A program made the position numbers and the translations under genes. From NCBI GenBank assembly GCA_963978905.1, contig OZ022256.1, positions 14,801,863-14,865,862 on the forward strand: 64,000 nt of DNA. Reading direction: 5' to 3'. The notes under the pieces were generated by a model. That model was not told the origin of the DNA, made no database searches, and was given only the letters and a program-made list of their open reading frames with translations. Below, one piece after another: positions 45,640 through 57,191 of the stretch (the stretch's first letter is position 1; each line of letters starts with the position of its first letter). The DNA is from Trichostrongylus colubriformis. Its lineage: Eukaryota > Nematoda > Chromadorea > Rhabditida > Trichostrongylidae.

Positions 45640-46542
45640 AGCCGAAACCTCAGTGCTCCACCTGCCCAATGCAAATCGACACGGCAGTCATACGATATGA
45701 TAAGTAACCTTTTCATTGAACAGTGTTCGTAGTGGTAAAATGTGCTGTTCAAGGAATTGTGGAATCTGCGGGAAGGAATTAGAGAAGTGTTGATCAAAGC
45801 AAAATCACGGAATTTGCGTCTTTGTAGAAATGTGGGATTGTGGTGGGATTCTCTTATCCCCTTGTAGGTGAAGCTTGGAAGTCGCTATGTATTCGATTCA
45901 TCCCACATTTAACCATTCCGCAATTCCACAAGAACGAAAATTCTGTGATTTTATCTGTCGATACATACATATCTCTATCATTTTTCGCAGATTGCACAAT
46001 TTCGCAAAAACGCAAATCCCACTACTATAAATGCTGGGCAACTGTAGCATTCTTGGGCGACATTTTTCGCTAAGAGGCGATGTCTGAGTGTGGAGATGAT
46101 GCCGAATGTGTTTTTCCCTTGTTGTGGAGCACATTATACGTCTATGAGCGTGAGCTACGCTTTCGTGATGAGCACGTCTCCTCCTGTCAGTATTAGAGAT
46201 TGGAAAGAATGACGCAAGCGAATTACCCCTGCCACTGTCTTTAAAGACTGGAAGGGGTAATGCGGGTGATAAGCAACACTCAAAAGAAGATATCCACTTG
46301 AAAACTAGGACTCTAGGAAGCTTATCTGCGGCGAAATCCCCCACGAAAGAAAGCAATCCTGAGCTGTGGCGGGGGTGGTCTTATACATAGCTCCAGCCGC
46401 CTATCTCGGCTCGGTCCGCCTCCTACGGTCGACTTTGCCGAGGAATGACTGATTGTGAGGCATAAGAGCATGATAGAGTATGATACTTATCGTATCGTAT
46501 TAATCCCGTATTAGTCGAAATGACGGTGTGCTTGACGTGTAA
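45640..46542. other. Intergenic stretch, upstream of the unknown exon
   Basis: No clear start exon. A repeat with gaatgacgcaagcgaattaccc near 46208 recurs as tgatgcaaccgaataacaccc near 47150, on either side of the Tourist element 46543-47098. Confidence 0.3.
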
Positions 46543-47098
46543 GGCAGCGTTTATAGTTCTAGATTTGCGGAATTGCAGAATTGCGGAATTGACGGAAATG
46601 CTATAGATAGGTATCGATGGAGAGCATCGCGGTATTTGCGGACTTGTGGAAATGCAGAATTGAGATTTGCGGAAAAGCACTGAATGTGTATCGATTCCCA
46701 TCTACGAAGAGACGAGAGGATCAGAAAGGAAAGGAGTGGAAATTGCGGAAAGGCGGAGGAAGGGATAAGATACGTATCGATTGAGCGAATCGCTGAATTT
46801 GCGTAATTGTGGAAATGCTTTTGGAATCTGCGGAAAATATTAAATATGTATTGATATCAATACTACGAAGAGATGAAAGGCTTGAAGAAACTAAGGAGCA
46901 GAAAGTGTCCTCTTTTCCGCGGATTCCACGATTCCGCAAATTCCACGATTCTGCATTTCCGCAATTTTTCCGATCGATACCTATCCTTCTTTCCACAATT
47001 CTTCAAATTCTGCAGTTCCCTCAGTCGATACCCATACAACGCTTTTTCGCAAATTCCGAAATTCGCAACGCCGCAGATTGCAAAATATGAACACTGCC
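46543..47098. mobile_element. Large Tourist-like MITE with TAA duplication (T6)
   Basis: Ends GGCAGCGTTTATAGTTC and inverse GGCAGTGTTCATATTTTGC, flanked by TAA on both sides. The 556-bp interior is almost entirely quasi-repeats of gcggaattgcgga and its inverse, interspersed with gatacctatcgat motifs. Confidence 0.85.
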
Positions 47099-47099
47099 T

Positions 47100-48600
47100 A
47101 AGATTCCGTGGTTAAAACGTTCACTGGTCAGATCAAGGATTGGAATGTATGATGCAACCGAATAACACCCTACCACTGGCTTTGAGAAGCAAAAGTAGAC
47201 ACTTGTGGTCGTAGATTGACCCTTCAAAATTTCTAAGAGACTTATTGATGCAACTTTTCACAAGATGCCCTCTCCGGCCCACATCATGAGCTAACACCTT
47301 ACTTACATTTGATTGCATTGAGCCACCTCCTCCTGCGAATGCGCATAACAAATGAAGCATCTTCCACAAGTGATCACCAGTGGCGATTGGTTGATTGGGA
47401 ACAATCCAGCGATAAGATATGACTGAAGGCCATAACCCAGCTATAGTAAAGCTTATAAATCAGGCCTTAGTCAACTGATGATGCAATTTGTCAATGGATT
47501 TTCTTGGATGTTTCAGCTTGCGTATCCATTATAGGATGTATAGTGCGAGTGTGATGCGACGATCCTAGAGCTGTGGAACTTGTGGGCACATCGCTCACAT
47601 CACATCTGAAAATAGGGTGAAAGTACACCTCAGCGTCAACTGTTAATTCTTTCCAACTCACTGAAGAGTACGACGTCAGGAGAGTCTTGACGTTATGCGG
47701 GGAACTGAGATGCTGGAAAGACGGGTTTGTTCAGAACGGCCAGAACACCATCTACTTTTCATCGCTCGACTGAATAAGCTTGAGTTGTGGTAGTGGTGAG
47801 TGGACATTTTGAAGGATAGTAGCGGTAATAAGAATACGCGGTCTCAGACCTCAACCATTTTATTCTTACTCAAGAAAACAATGCATCTCACCTAAATAGG
47901 GTGAAGGATGGTGATTTGAAAAAGTATCGAACTGTATTCCGAAAGTGACAAAATTTTCGAAAGTTCAACTAGCTATCACAAGCTTATAACTCAAAGAAAT
48001 CAGCAGGAGTGCAGAAAGTAATACGGAATAAGGCTAAGACTTATGTTAGTTACACGTCATTTGAAATCATGACAGCACTTCGCAGCGCTGAGGCGCTGAG
48101 TTAGCCATTTTCAGAGTTCACGATTAGATGAATTTGTCATACTCCTTCCTGTATCCTACTCAGCTGACTACTCTGTTTCATTGAGTAACAACGGCATCCA
48201 AAACACCGAAAAATTTGACAAAGTGCCTAAGGCTCGATTAAAGTTATGAATAAGGTCCAAACTCGCATATTTTTTGACCGCTACTGTATATGCACCTATT
48301 TATTGTACCGATGCACCTCATGCATTGAAAAGTCATAATGTATGTATATCCATGGCTCAAATTGTCGAATTTATCAAATATTAATTGCTCTGCAAAATTA
48401 CGGTCCTCTAGCACTTGGTTTTGTCGAGATAATCTATTCAGCAGTTATTAGAACCATAGTACGTATTCTTTTTGTAATACCTAAACTTTTTCCTGTAACC
48501 CCGATATTTTTCCACACCATTGTGCCGTAATGACCTCTTCGTCAGCGCCCGAAAAACTTTATAATCTATATAGGTCAAGTAGATTTCGCTTGCGTGATTC
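47100..48600. other. Intergenic stretch, nothing recognised
   Basis: No convincing frame or repeat apart from the short match to 46208. The last ~150 bp would include the promoter and trans-splice region of the secreted-protein gene at 48622. Confidence 0.3.
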
Positions 48601-48621
48601 CACTGCAGACGGTCTGAAACA

Positions 48622-51450
48622 ATGTTGCGAACAGTCGCATTTCTAGGCCTTTTTCTTCTCGTGTCATGTGTCGTCCGATGGGGTCAGTCTGAGAATCCAC
48701 AATTTTTTCCGCCGAACGGCTTTTCAAGTGCACTACTTTTTAGAAAATTCTCCAATATATTTCAATTAAGTTTCAGAAGAACGAACTCTGAAATGTGAAG
48801 TTGATGACTGCCACTTAGCAGTACGTAATAATTCCTTCACGAAAGCTGACTGCACGCTGAACGGTAAGAACAAAAAATACTAGGATAATATAACACTAAC
48901 ATGTTAATATAATAATATACAAATTCAATATAGTATAATATTAATATCATACTAATATGATAGACATTTGGTTAGGAGCCGTACTTTTCACACCTCACTT
49001 TTTCAATTCGTTGTATCCAGAAGTAACCCTCTTCACGACTTTTGATCTTTTCATTCTCATTTCCTTGTAGGGGGGGGGGGGGCACCTGAGGCGAGCGGTG
49101 CCCTAGCGACTTATTGGTTCACCACTAGAGCTATTGCATATTACTGCACCAAAAAGGCGGTTGAGTTACGGGATGTGGAGTTGGCCGCTACTGAACAACC
49201 GATCCAAGGAAGTCCATACTGCATAATTCCACACTGTGATAAGTGCAGTACTGAGCGTTAGCTCCAAAAACCCTCATCACGATTCAAAATTCAGCTCAGA
49301 TTAGAGGTCGCAACATTGCTACTGATATTGGAGAAGGAACCATGTTCACTCGCTGAGCATTTAGTAATCAAGCCTTATAGTAGTTAGGCAGGGTTCATAG
49401 TTCACGATTCAGGCGATCACTCGATCAGGCGGAAGGAAAAAGATACATATTGATTGGGTGATTCAGGCGATCGCGCGATCCACGCGATCGCGTGATCGCC
49501 TGAATCACTTAATCAATATATATCTTTTCTTTTCCGCCTGATCGAGTGATCCACGCGATCGCGTGCTTTACGCGATCGCGTGATCCACGCGATCGCGTGA
49601 TCGCCTGAATCGTGAACTATGAACACTGCCTTAGTAAGTAATCCAGTCGTTCACTGCATATCACGTATGCCACTTTTCAGAGGTCCAGATGGTTTAGCGG
49701 CCGATACTTTTTGTGTAACTGATATCGAATCAGGAGCGAACCTTGTTCACCCCTAATCATTCTAGCCTTGGGCTGTAGTGGCAGTATGAGGTTGCACAGA
49801 TTGGCGTACAATAGTTCTGGATTCGATTTCGTCGGCTGGTAACAATTAGTTTGCTAAGAGCATCTAATTCCCATATATTCGTAGTAAATCCACTTGTTTA
49901 ACACTGATGCTCATCATTTGTACACACTACTAACTAAAATTACAGATGGCCTAGAGGTCGATATGCCTTGATGTTCCTGGTACCGCATTAGAATTGCTTC
50001 ACTTGCTTCGCTACTACGAATCTATATTGCACTTAGATTGTACATGTAAATATATCGCAGTATTGAATGATAGTCGCATAACTTGGAAAGCTAAATGAAC
50101 ACAAACCAAATATGCTCGTCACGTGACACTAAGCAGCATACACTACAGCAATAGCGCTCGTATTTTTTATGGTTCCTAGTGTACGGAATTTTCTACCTAG
50201 TCGTTGATGCTCTTATCAACTCTTATTGGTCACTCGATCCTTCACCAATGATGTTCCCGTACCACTCTCTACAGCAAATATAAGTGTGAACATCCCACTG
50301 TCGCACGCCCCTTATCGAGTTTAATCAAGTGCTATCATTCGGATCACCCACCATCAGTATCCCTGTTCCGGCACGTAAAACACCTATGCGTGTCAGCACT
50401 CTAAGATCAATTTGTAAAATTAAGCGGATTTGGAAACGCTTGCCTTCTCACGCGACCTATCGAATCTTATCAACCGTTATCGGTTTGGATCATCCACCAA
50501 TAATGTTTCCGTGTCACCCTACAGAGTAGCAATGAGCATCAACGCTCCATCCATAATCCGAATAATCCGAAAAGCGAAACGCATATAAGGACATTTGCTT
50601 TCCGAGGCTTTTTATCTGCTCTTGTCAGCTGCTAACACTTCCAGTCCACCACCGCTGGGTCCACTCACCACCCCCTATATCATTTGTATCAGGATTCCAT
50701 CACTGCTGTGACGCGAGATAAGAATTTCGTGACAAACAGACACACGCACGCACACGCACAGACCCAGTACTCAGCGGATTATTTATAGTAAGGATTCCTG
50801 CTTTATCATTACACCACAACGACTAATCATCTCATTGCTGAGCACTCTTGTAGATCCTGGGGAGCCTTATTCTTATTTCACAGTTTGTGTAAACTTTCCG
50901 TTTTTTTTTATTCTTTATCTTTTTACAAACGTCAGGCTTTTTCTTTCTGTTCTACTTGCAGTCAAAATTTCAGCTGATGCTCGCCATTCTTGTGATATCA
51001 AGTGTGAAGGAGCGGATCGCGATTCCGTAATCTCCAAGAGTCCAACGACCAATAGAAAATGCATCAGGTGAGCCTTGTCATAGCTATGTATTTTATGCAG
51101 TTTCGTGCCTCACACTATTTCCCTATCATTAACTGTTATATGTGTTGGGGAGCGGGGGTGGCATGGGTAAAAAGTAGACAGCAGAATGGCAGCGTAGCGA
51201 CAAGTATCGCTCTGTACTGGTCAGTCCTTTCTGGGCAACGCCGGGTTCATGCTTGCTCAAGCTAGCCGTGCTATTCGGTGCCAGTTTTCAGCCTTTCACT
51301 GGGTACCCGTTCATTTACCTATTAAAGTTACCATACATAGGTCACCTCAGAATGGCACTTGGAGGTGACCATAAATGGGATACAAAGGCATATAACGTTA
51401 CTGGGTTCTCAGTGAATGTCGAAATGCATGGCTCTTTCCGAGGAGGCTAA
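48622..51450 (+). CDS. Small secreted cysteine protein with two 3-Cys modules, unknown
   Basis: Four exons: 48622-48727, 48777-48863, 50974-51067 and 51351-51450, all phases agreeing, 128 residues. An alternative acceptor at 50961 adds 4. The start MLRTVAFLGLFLLVSCVVRW is a signal peptide; an acceptor (ccactgcag) lies 13 nt 5' of the ATG. Exon 2 carries KCEVDDCHLAV...ADCTLN and exon 3 carries SCDIKCEGADR...NRKC, so each exon holds one module of three cysteines. The tail is Gly/His-rich with NVTG, a possible N-glycosylation site. Intron 2 is 2.1 kb with a Tourist MITE. The function is unknown; small secreted Cys proteins are common in parasitic nematodes. Confidence 0.6.
49387..49630. mobile_element. 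Palindromic Tourist-like MITE with TTA duplication (T7)
   Basis: Ends GGCAGGGTTCATAGTTCACG and inverse GGCAGTGTTCATAGTTCACG, TTA on both sides. The core is a nest of GATC/CGCG palindromes (gatccacgcgatcgcgtgat). Confidence 0.9.
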
Positions 51451-52296
51451 CAATTTCGTTTTTCGTGCTTTTTCGATTGTTGCAATTGATATAGATCTTC
51501 ACTTTGAATTACCAACTTCGATGTGCTTCTATCGTGGAAGAACTCACAAAAAAATGTTATGAGATCCTAGGCAGATCCAATTCTTATTGACCAATGCAGG
51601 TTCTTATCACAGCCACCACAAAATTTTCACTGATAAAGTTTTTTGCTATTACAAAAATCAGTTATATAATTAGGAACTACTGAAGGTTCTTTTCAGTTTT
51701 GTGTGCATTACAGAAGCCTTTTAGGTTCTTCACTTATAACACGCAACAATTGGCAAGCGGATGGCAACTATGGCGACAAGGACCGTGTGCTCAAGAGAAT
51801 ATAGTCTTGCAAGTGCACTGTGGATTTCCTGAGAAGGATTAGGCTATAATTATCATTAAAATATAATACTAGAAAAGCTGAGCCGAGCATCACCTGTTGA
51901 TAGACTACGTGCACATGTCCCAGTGCAATCGTCTCGTCAAGTTCACAATACACTGTTATATTCGAGAGGGGGATTTCTCGTTTTTCTCTGTCTTCGAGAA
52001 TCTTTCAACAAGGCACATTTTGAGGTAAACTTGGATTAATCGCTGCTCACTGTTTCACTGTTGTTATGATAGAGGAACCCAGAAAATAAAGATGTACATA
52101 CAGGTTTCACAGTTCGAGGGCAAGTGACAAGGGTGCCGAGGGTATAAGTGTGATTGCGATTGTCGAGGATACCGTAGCCGTTTCTCTCTATCGAATGATG
52201 TCGTTACTGTTACAAGTATGCTGAGTTGGCAAAACCTTATGTCTCATGTCAGACGGGACTGGAGCTCATATACATATACCATTCAGAAGCTGGGTT
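51451..52296. other. Intergenic stretch, nothing recognised
   Basis: 3' of the secreted-protein gene. AT-rich, with no clear polyadenylation hexamer close to the stop. Confidence 0.3.
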
Positions 52297-53510
52297 AAAG
52301 GAATCGTTCACGGGAGAATGAGATTTTCTGTAACACATACATTTATGTTGTATTTGCCTAATGTGGACGGCATGCAAAGTTTCACGCGAAAAAATGTGTT
52401 GGGCTAGGATACACCATCACACGGTCTTGGCCGGGTGGGCGGTGCCTCCGAGCATTTGCCCACCCAGTCTTCCGCCGCGGTCGGAGACGCATTGTAGAAC
52501 AGAAAGGTACGTAAACGGTCCCACTCTCCGTTCTCAACGGCGCCGGACGGCGAGAACAGGCTCTTTCTAGTACGCCCCGCCCACTCAGCGGAGAGTTTGA
52601 GAACTGTATCATGAGCGATTTCTCATTTTTTCGCTTGAAACTTCGCATGCGATCCTTATTACCCTAAAGTTTGATAGATAAGTCCGCCCGCACGCGGTTT
52701 CGCGCGCGGCAACGGCGAACCAGGCGCAGTCTTCGAAGATCACAGGACCGCGATGCACTCTTCATTGTTAGAAACGACAGAGTGGTAGAAACTGTTTATT
52801 CAACTTCATTTCTAATATCTAAAAATACCACGTATCAAAATCTTCGTTTAACCCGTGTAACAATGATCATTCATCCTAAATTTTCTACGCTGTCTCCCTT
52901 TCATCGTTACAAATATTCATAACATTAAAATTCTCACTCATTTCATCTAAGTGACTCTTGGTGCAAGGCATTTAAGGAGCTGTTGACAATCGTTTCCTCA
53001 GGAATCGAATAGAAACTGTGGCAAACTAAAGAAGCTTCTTCTTCGTTACTCATCCTTTTTCTGATGCCGCTTTTGGTATATCTGTTTTGTTGGGTCATAA
53101 CAGGAATAAGGAAAACTTTATTCAACCGCTGTTTCATCGCCAAAACTATCGTTGCATTGAAACCCCTGTTGAACAACGATTCTCCTCTCATTCGTTCACT
53201 TTCCTCTGCCAACTAAGAAGTTCCCGTGTTCACCTTTCGTACGACCCCAACTTAACTTGCTACTCGCTTTTATATCAACAAATACAATAGACAATACAAT
53301 ATAAACTCGTTATTAACACAACCCACAAATCGTACTTCTTCGATTTCCTTCATCTCCGGTTGATTCCTTGAAGACTACCGTCGCCTGTGCCGCGCGCGAC
53401 ACCGCGTGCGGGCGGACTTATCTATCAGACTTTAGGGTGGGCGAATACGACATAAATATTTATATGGGTAACAGGGAAACTCGATTTTCCGTGGACGATT
53501 GCCTCAAGGT
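52297..53510. mobile_element. AAGGAATCG MITE split by a nested element
   Basis: Left end aaaggaatcgttcacggg and right end ccgtggacgattgcct, with subterminal gcatgcaaagtttcacgcg, match 7986-8412. A 775-bp element (52662-53436) interrupts the right arm after ccttatta. Confidence 0.7.
52662..53436. mobile_element. Nested element with CCCTAAAG ends and ~35-bp TIRs
   Basis: ccctaaagtttgatagataa and aagtccgcccgcacgcgg at the left are mirrored at the right, then subterminal cgcgcgcggca inverted copies. The interior is AT-rich with no long frame. CCCTA tips next to TTA recall piggyBac, but a clean TTAA duplication is not visible, so the superfamily is left open. Confidence 0.65.
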
Positions 53511-53517
53511 GAAAGAG

Positions 53518-53670
53518 GTCCCGGTAGTATAATGGATAAGCACATACGCCCGGAAAGCATGGAGTACGGATTCGAGCCCCGTCCGAGACCGAAGCTTTCG
53601 CCCATAACTTAGCATTCTTGTAACAACTTTCGCATCGCGGGCTGCGGCGAAAGTCAGCAGCTATCAAAAG
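53518..53670 (+). repeat. tRNA-derived SINE
   Basis: ggtcccggtagtataatgga (A-box region), ggattcgagccccgtc (B-box) and a matching acceptor end gagaccg resemble a whole tRNA body. The tail ttgtaacaactttcgcatcg matches 32060 and 63420-63450. It lies a few bases after the MITE end at 53510. Confidence 0.7.
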
Positions 53671-53742
53671 TCAAAAATATCAAAATCGTTATTGTTTTTG
53701 TTTTATATTGGAAAAGTTCCCTTTCGATCCGATATTTCCTCC

Positions 53743-53962
53743 TAGTGTGTACCCTTATGTCATGATTTCGCACCGCGGCGTGTAGCAAGCGAAGTGATGG
53801 GGACGAGCTGAAGACGCTGAGTTGCTCAGTCCCGAAGCGATTACTAGTCAACAGGGTATGGCCCCTACCATTACCTTGTAATCGCTCTAAGCGCGCATAG
53901 CCCGGACGCACTGCTCCGTACGCCGCTAGTCGTGCTTCGAAATTCATAAGGGTACACACCCC
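53743..53962. mobile_element. MULE-like MITE, GGGTGTGTAC family (M4)
   Basis: gtgtgtacccttatgtcatg at the left and cataagggtacacacc at the right. Interior ccgcggcgtgtagcaagcga is shared with 2561 and 61851. Flanks are diverged. Confidence 0.65.
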
Positions 53963-53969
53963 TTTTCTC

Positions 53970-55019
53970 CGAGCGCTAGCTCTCTGCTCTCACATCCCCT
54001 TCTTTCTACACTCACATGTTTGTTCTCGAACGTCAGAATTATTTCAGTGTTCTCATCAATTTTTTCATCAGCCGTCAGGATTTACAATAGCAAAAAATGC
54101 CGTGAACGCATATCTGCAGCCGTTTTGGGAGGCAAAAGCATTCATTTCAAAAACCGTCGGCCACCTTAGGTCCTTTGAGGACGCCGTCACGGGTGAATGA
54201 GAGCTGAGAGAATTTGTTTGTGTAAATGAAATGACAAGTTCTTAAGAGGTGAACAATGGAAAAACTCGCTTCGAGAAGCGCGTCAGAGTCATAAACGGAT
54301 CCACATTTGAGTGCCGGTCCGGTGCAAGCCAGGAGTAGCTGTGAAGGACGGAGTAACGGTGGCTTGGCTGAGCACCGCTTGCAAAACACCCTTCAGTGAT
54401 GTAGAAACGCGAAAGAACGCTCTAAATCGTGACAGAAGTATTATTTCTTGGCTTTTGCACGCTTTATTTCGTTTTTTTTGCTGCTTTATTATTGCTGCTC
54501 AATCATTATCAGCTCTACTTTATATTCCACTTTTCGCTGAAATTACACCTAATGGTGTTTTTGAGTACCCCGGGAGCAATCAAACGGCAATGCGATCTTC
54601 AATGAAGGCCGAACCACTAACGAACCTTGCAGAAAGAGAAGTCGCAATGCATTTTATTTTTCTTTCACAGAGTCTCTTGGGCCGGAAATTCCATGTTGCC
54701 CACGTCCTCTACTTCGCTATGACAAGTGATGCCTACTGGTATAACAAACTTGTTCCCTTGTAACAGTTTACCAGTGCAATGACATTTACCTCATTCCTAC
54801 CGAATCACTCCAGTCGTAGTTTACTTAACCTCAATTCGTCACCCGTATATAAGTTATGTCAAACCTATTAGAATGGTGGGTACAATGTTGTCTGCCCTAC
54901 TTCGACTCGCGCTGGGTGAGCCTTTCTTCACACTCAGCCTGATCTCCCCTTTTTTTTTCAAAAGTTTTTTTTGGTTTTAAGTTTTTGACTTAGATCTTTA
55001 CATTAGCCCTCACGATACC
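53970..55019. other. Intergenic stretch
   Basis: A 150-codon plus frame at 54311-54763 lacks gene-like structure; part of it (cgctttatttcgtttttt) resembles the collagen 5' flank repeat. A C/T- and T-rich run precedes the gene at 55020. Confidence 0.3.
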
Positions 55020-56326
55020 ATGATTTTCCTTTTTCATTTAGTCTTTGCACCAATCAGCATTTTTGGCAAAATTGTGCAAGATGGTGGAGGTACCAACACG
55101 GTTTCACAAAAGTGAGTATTTCTGACAAATGCAGGTGGACATGAATTATTATCAGTCAAATTGAGTTAATTAAGTCAATATTGTTTTTCTCATCAGTGAG
55201 TGATCATGTTTATGTATTTTTTAGAAGAGGCACCATGGTTCAAATCGATGATATAGACGCATGTGAAGGAACTGAAGGTCTTGAATTGGCCATTTGCATT
55301 GTTGCCAGATACACTGAAGAACTGAAATCAGGACAAGCTCAACAACTGAAGACTATAGAACAATTGAGACGTGAGTTTTTCTTTGGAAAAATGAGGAATG
55401 CTTGGAGGAGCTGGTGCCAATCACACTCTTTCGTTTTATTGTCTTCAAATCATTCGTGATCACGGATGCGTTGGTCACTTGGCATTTTAGGTGACCTTTC
55501 AAGCTGCGTCCTCACTTCGATTTCTTTACCTCCGAAGGTTCACCGATAGATCTTGGAATCTAAACGTAAACGTGCTGACCAACCGCTAGAATTAAAAATG
55601 AGACTTGGGCTTTGGTATTGGACGAATTCCTGGCGCAAAAGAAATTGTAAGGTATTGATTGGAGCCGCATGAATCTGTCATACAAGGGGTGGCACATCAC
55701 AGATTACCCTCCCTGGCCGGAGCTGATGTCATATTCCGAATCAAACACCATCGATCAAAGGCAGTCTCTGCACTGGTGTCGATATCTGAAGATTAAAGAC
55801 AAATTTCGCGATGATCAAATGGGTCGACTTACCTTTTTGGAACATTACAACCTTGGGTAACTAGTCAGGGTGCACCTTGTTCACGTCGTCCCGGTGCGCT
55901 CTCAATGCTCTACACCTGCTCGAACCCACTGCAACGCCACCCACTTGAGCTTCCTTATTGGCCAAATGAGCAATATGGGCGCCCTTGTCGTGATAGCGCC
56001 TGGGCGACGCTAAAAAAGTGCACCCAGACTAATTACCCAAGGATCTGCTCTTCTGAGAAGGTCAGACCCATTCGATTATCGCGAAGTGTGCCTTTGATGT
56101 CAGAAGGCGGCGTCTCAGTAGCTAATACATGTACGCACGGATTGTACGTCACTTTGCTTTCATGATCCCATACTACTGGGGAAAAATGAAACGAACTTTT
56201 GTATTCTCAATACTGTGTGCAGAAGATATACGTGTAGCTAGGCTTGCAAATGAAAATTTTCTAAATCCTTGGTTCACTCTGTGGAGATCTTCATATCAGC
56301 AAAGTGAAATGAAAGCAGAACTGTGA
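55020..56326 (+). CDS. Unknown 113-residue protein with signal-like start
   Basis: Three in-phase exons: 55020-55111, 55225-55370 and 56223-56326. The first reads MIFLFHLVFAPISIFGKIVQ, signal-like. The body is KRGTMVQIDDIDACEGTEGL, LELAICIVARYTEELKSGQA and QQLKTIEQLRQDIRVARLAN, mostly helical in character, ending NPWFTLWRSSYQQSEMKAEL-stop. An alternative start is the internal MVQIDD ATG, 10 nt after the acceptor ttttttag at 55224, which could be a trans-splice site and would give 79 residues without a signal peptide. Intron 2 is 852 nt and contains MITE-like sequence near 55870-56100. No family recognised. Confidence 0.5.
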
Positions 56327-56529
56327 GGTTGTTACTAATCTAGGTAGTTTATTTACCCCGCAAGTCAGATAGAACAGATCGCGTCACTCCACATATGCTG
56401 GTAAAGTGCCTTCGTAGTGCTTTCCGAAGCTGTGCGCTGCCCATTTTGAAACAATTTACCTAGAGGCTGGTTCCGCTATTCGTAAATCCTTGAATTGTTT
56501 TGATGAGATTTTCATTTCAGCAACAGTGA

Positions 56530-56715
56530 ATGTTTTCAGGCAAATCGTCTACTACAAAACCCTCACCGGGGTCACCGGTCAAGAGTTCCACAAAACATTC
56601 AACATCACGGTCGTCCAAAAGCTCCGTGAGGGCAGCCCAAGGTATAGAAAACGTTGGCTCACACTTGAGCTTTGAACGAGTTCCAGTACAAAATGGGAAG
56701 AGCTCGGACTTTTGA
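56530..56715 (+). CDS. Possible 61-residue Ser/Lys-rich protein
   Basis: An acceptor (atttcag) is followed 9 nt later by an ATG and 61 codons, MFSGKSSTTKPSPGSPVKSS to NGKSSDF-stop. It lies about 200 nt after the stop of the gene at 55020-56326, a spacing compatible with an operon partner. The antisense frame is also open, so chance is possible. Confidence 0.3.
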   Translation: MFSGKSSTTKPSPGSPVKSSTKHSTSRSSKSSVRAAQGIENVGSHLSFERVPVQNGKSSDF

Positions 56716-56719
56716 ATCA

Positions 56720-57191
56720 CGAAATTATGTAGTAAAACATTGTTTATTATATGACTAATTTGAATCAGCCTACTTAATTGTTTGTGCTTATAAGGAAAAC
56801 CTCTGCTGAACTAACAGACTAAAATCCGCTTCCATGACACCAATCCTCCTGCCCTCTCTCTGAAAATCCTCCGAACCTGGCAAATGCCTCTGATGTGTGG
56901 ATGCAATCATAGAAGCATGCAACAGTGATTTCTACGACTGAATCATTTATTCTCATAGTTTTCCCAAGGTATTATCGTTCAAAGGAGCCACTTTGTCCGT
57001 TTGTGATTCGCCTTTCTTCATCTTTCTGGCCATATGAACAAAGCATATCGTTGATAGAGATACACTGCAGAATAGTATTGTTGTGTAATGTGGAATTGAT
57101 AGGTAGGGACTGCTGGACATAAGAATGGAAAAGGCCATCGCCTGAAACATTAGTGGTTTCTTGCAAGAAGGATGTCAAATCTTGAATCATT
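56720..57191. other. Intergenic stretch between convergent genes
   Basis: Separates the plus-strand frame ending at 56715 from the minus-strand UNC-93-like gene. No feature seen. Confidence 0.3.

Noticed and set aside
53518..53595. Functional tRNA gene
   Set aside because: Although it has tRNA-like boxes and acceptor pairing, the anticodon arm is poor and the same tail follows other copies, so it is a SINE.
54311..54763. 150-codon plus-strand frame
   Set aside because: No splice or start context, no motif, codon use not gene-like, and part of it overlaps a dispersed repeat.
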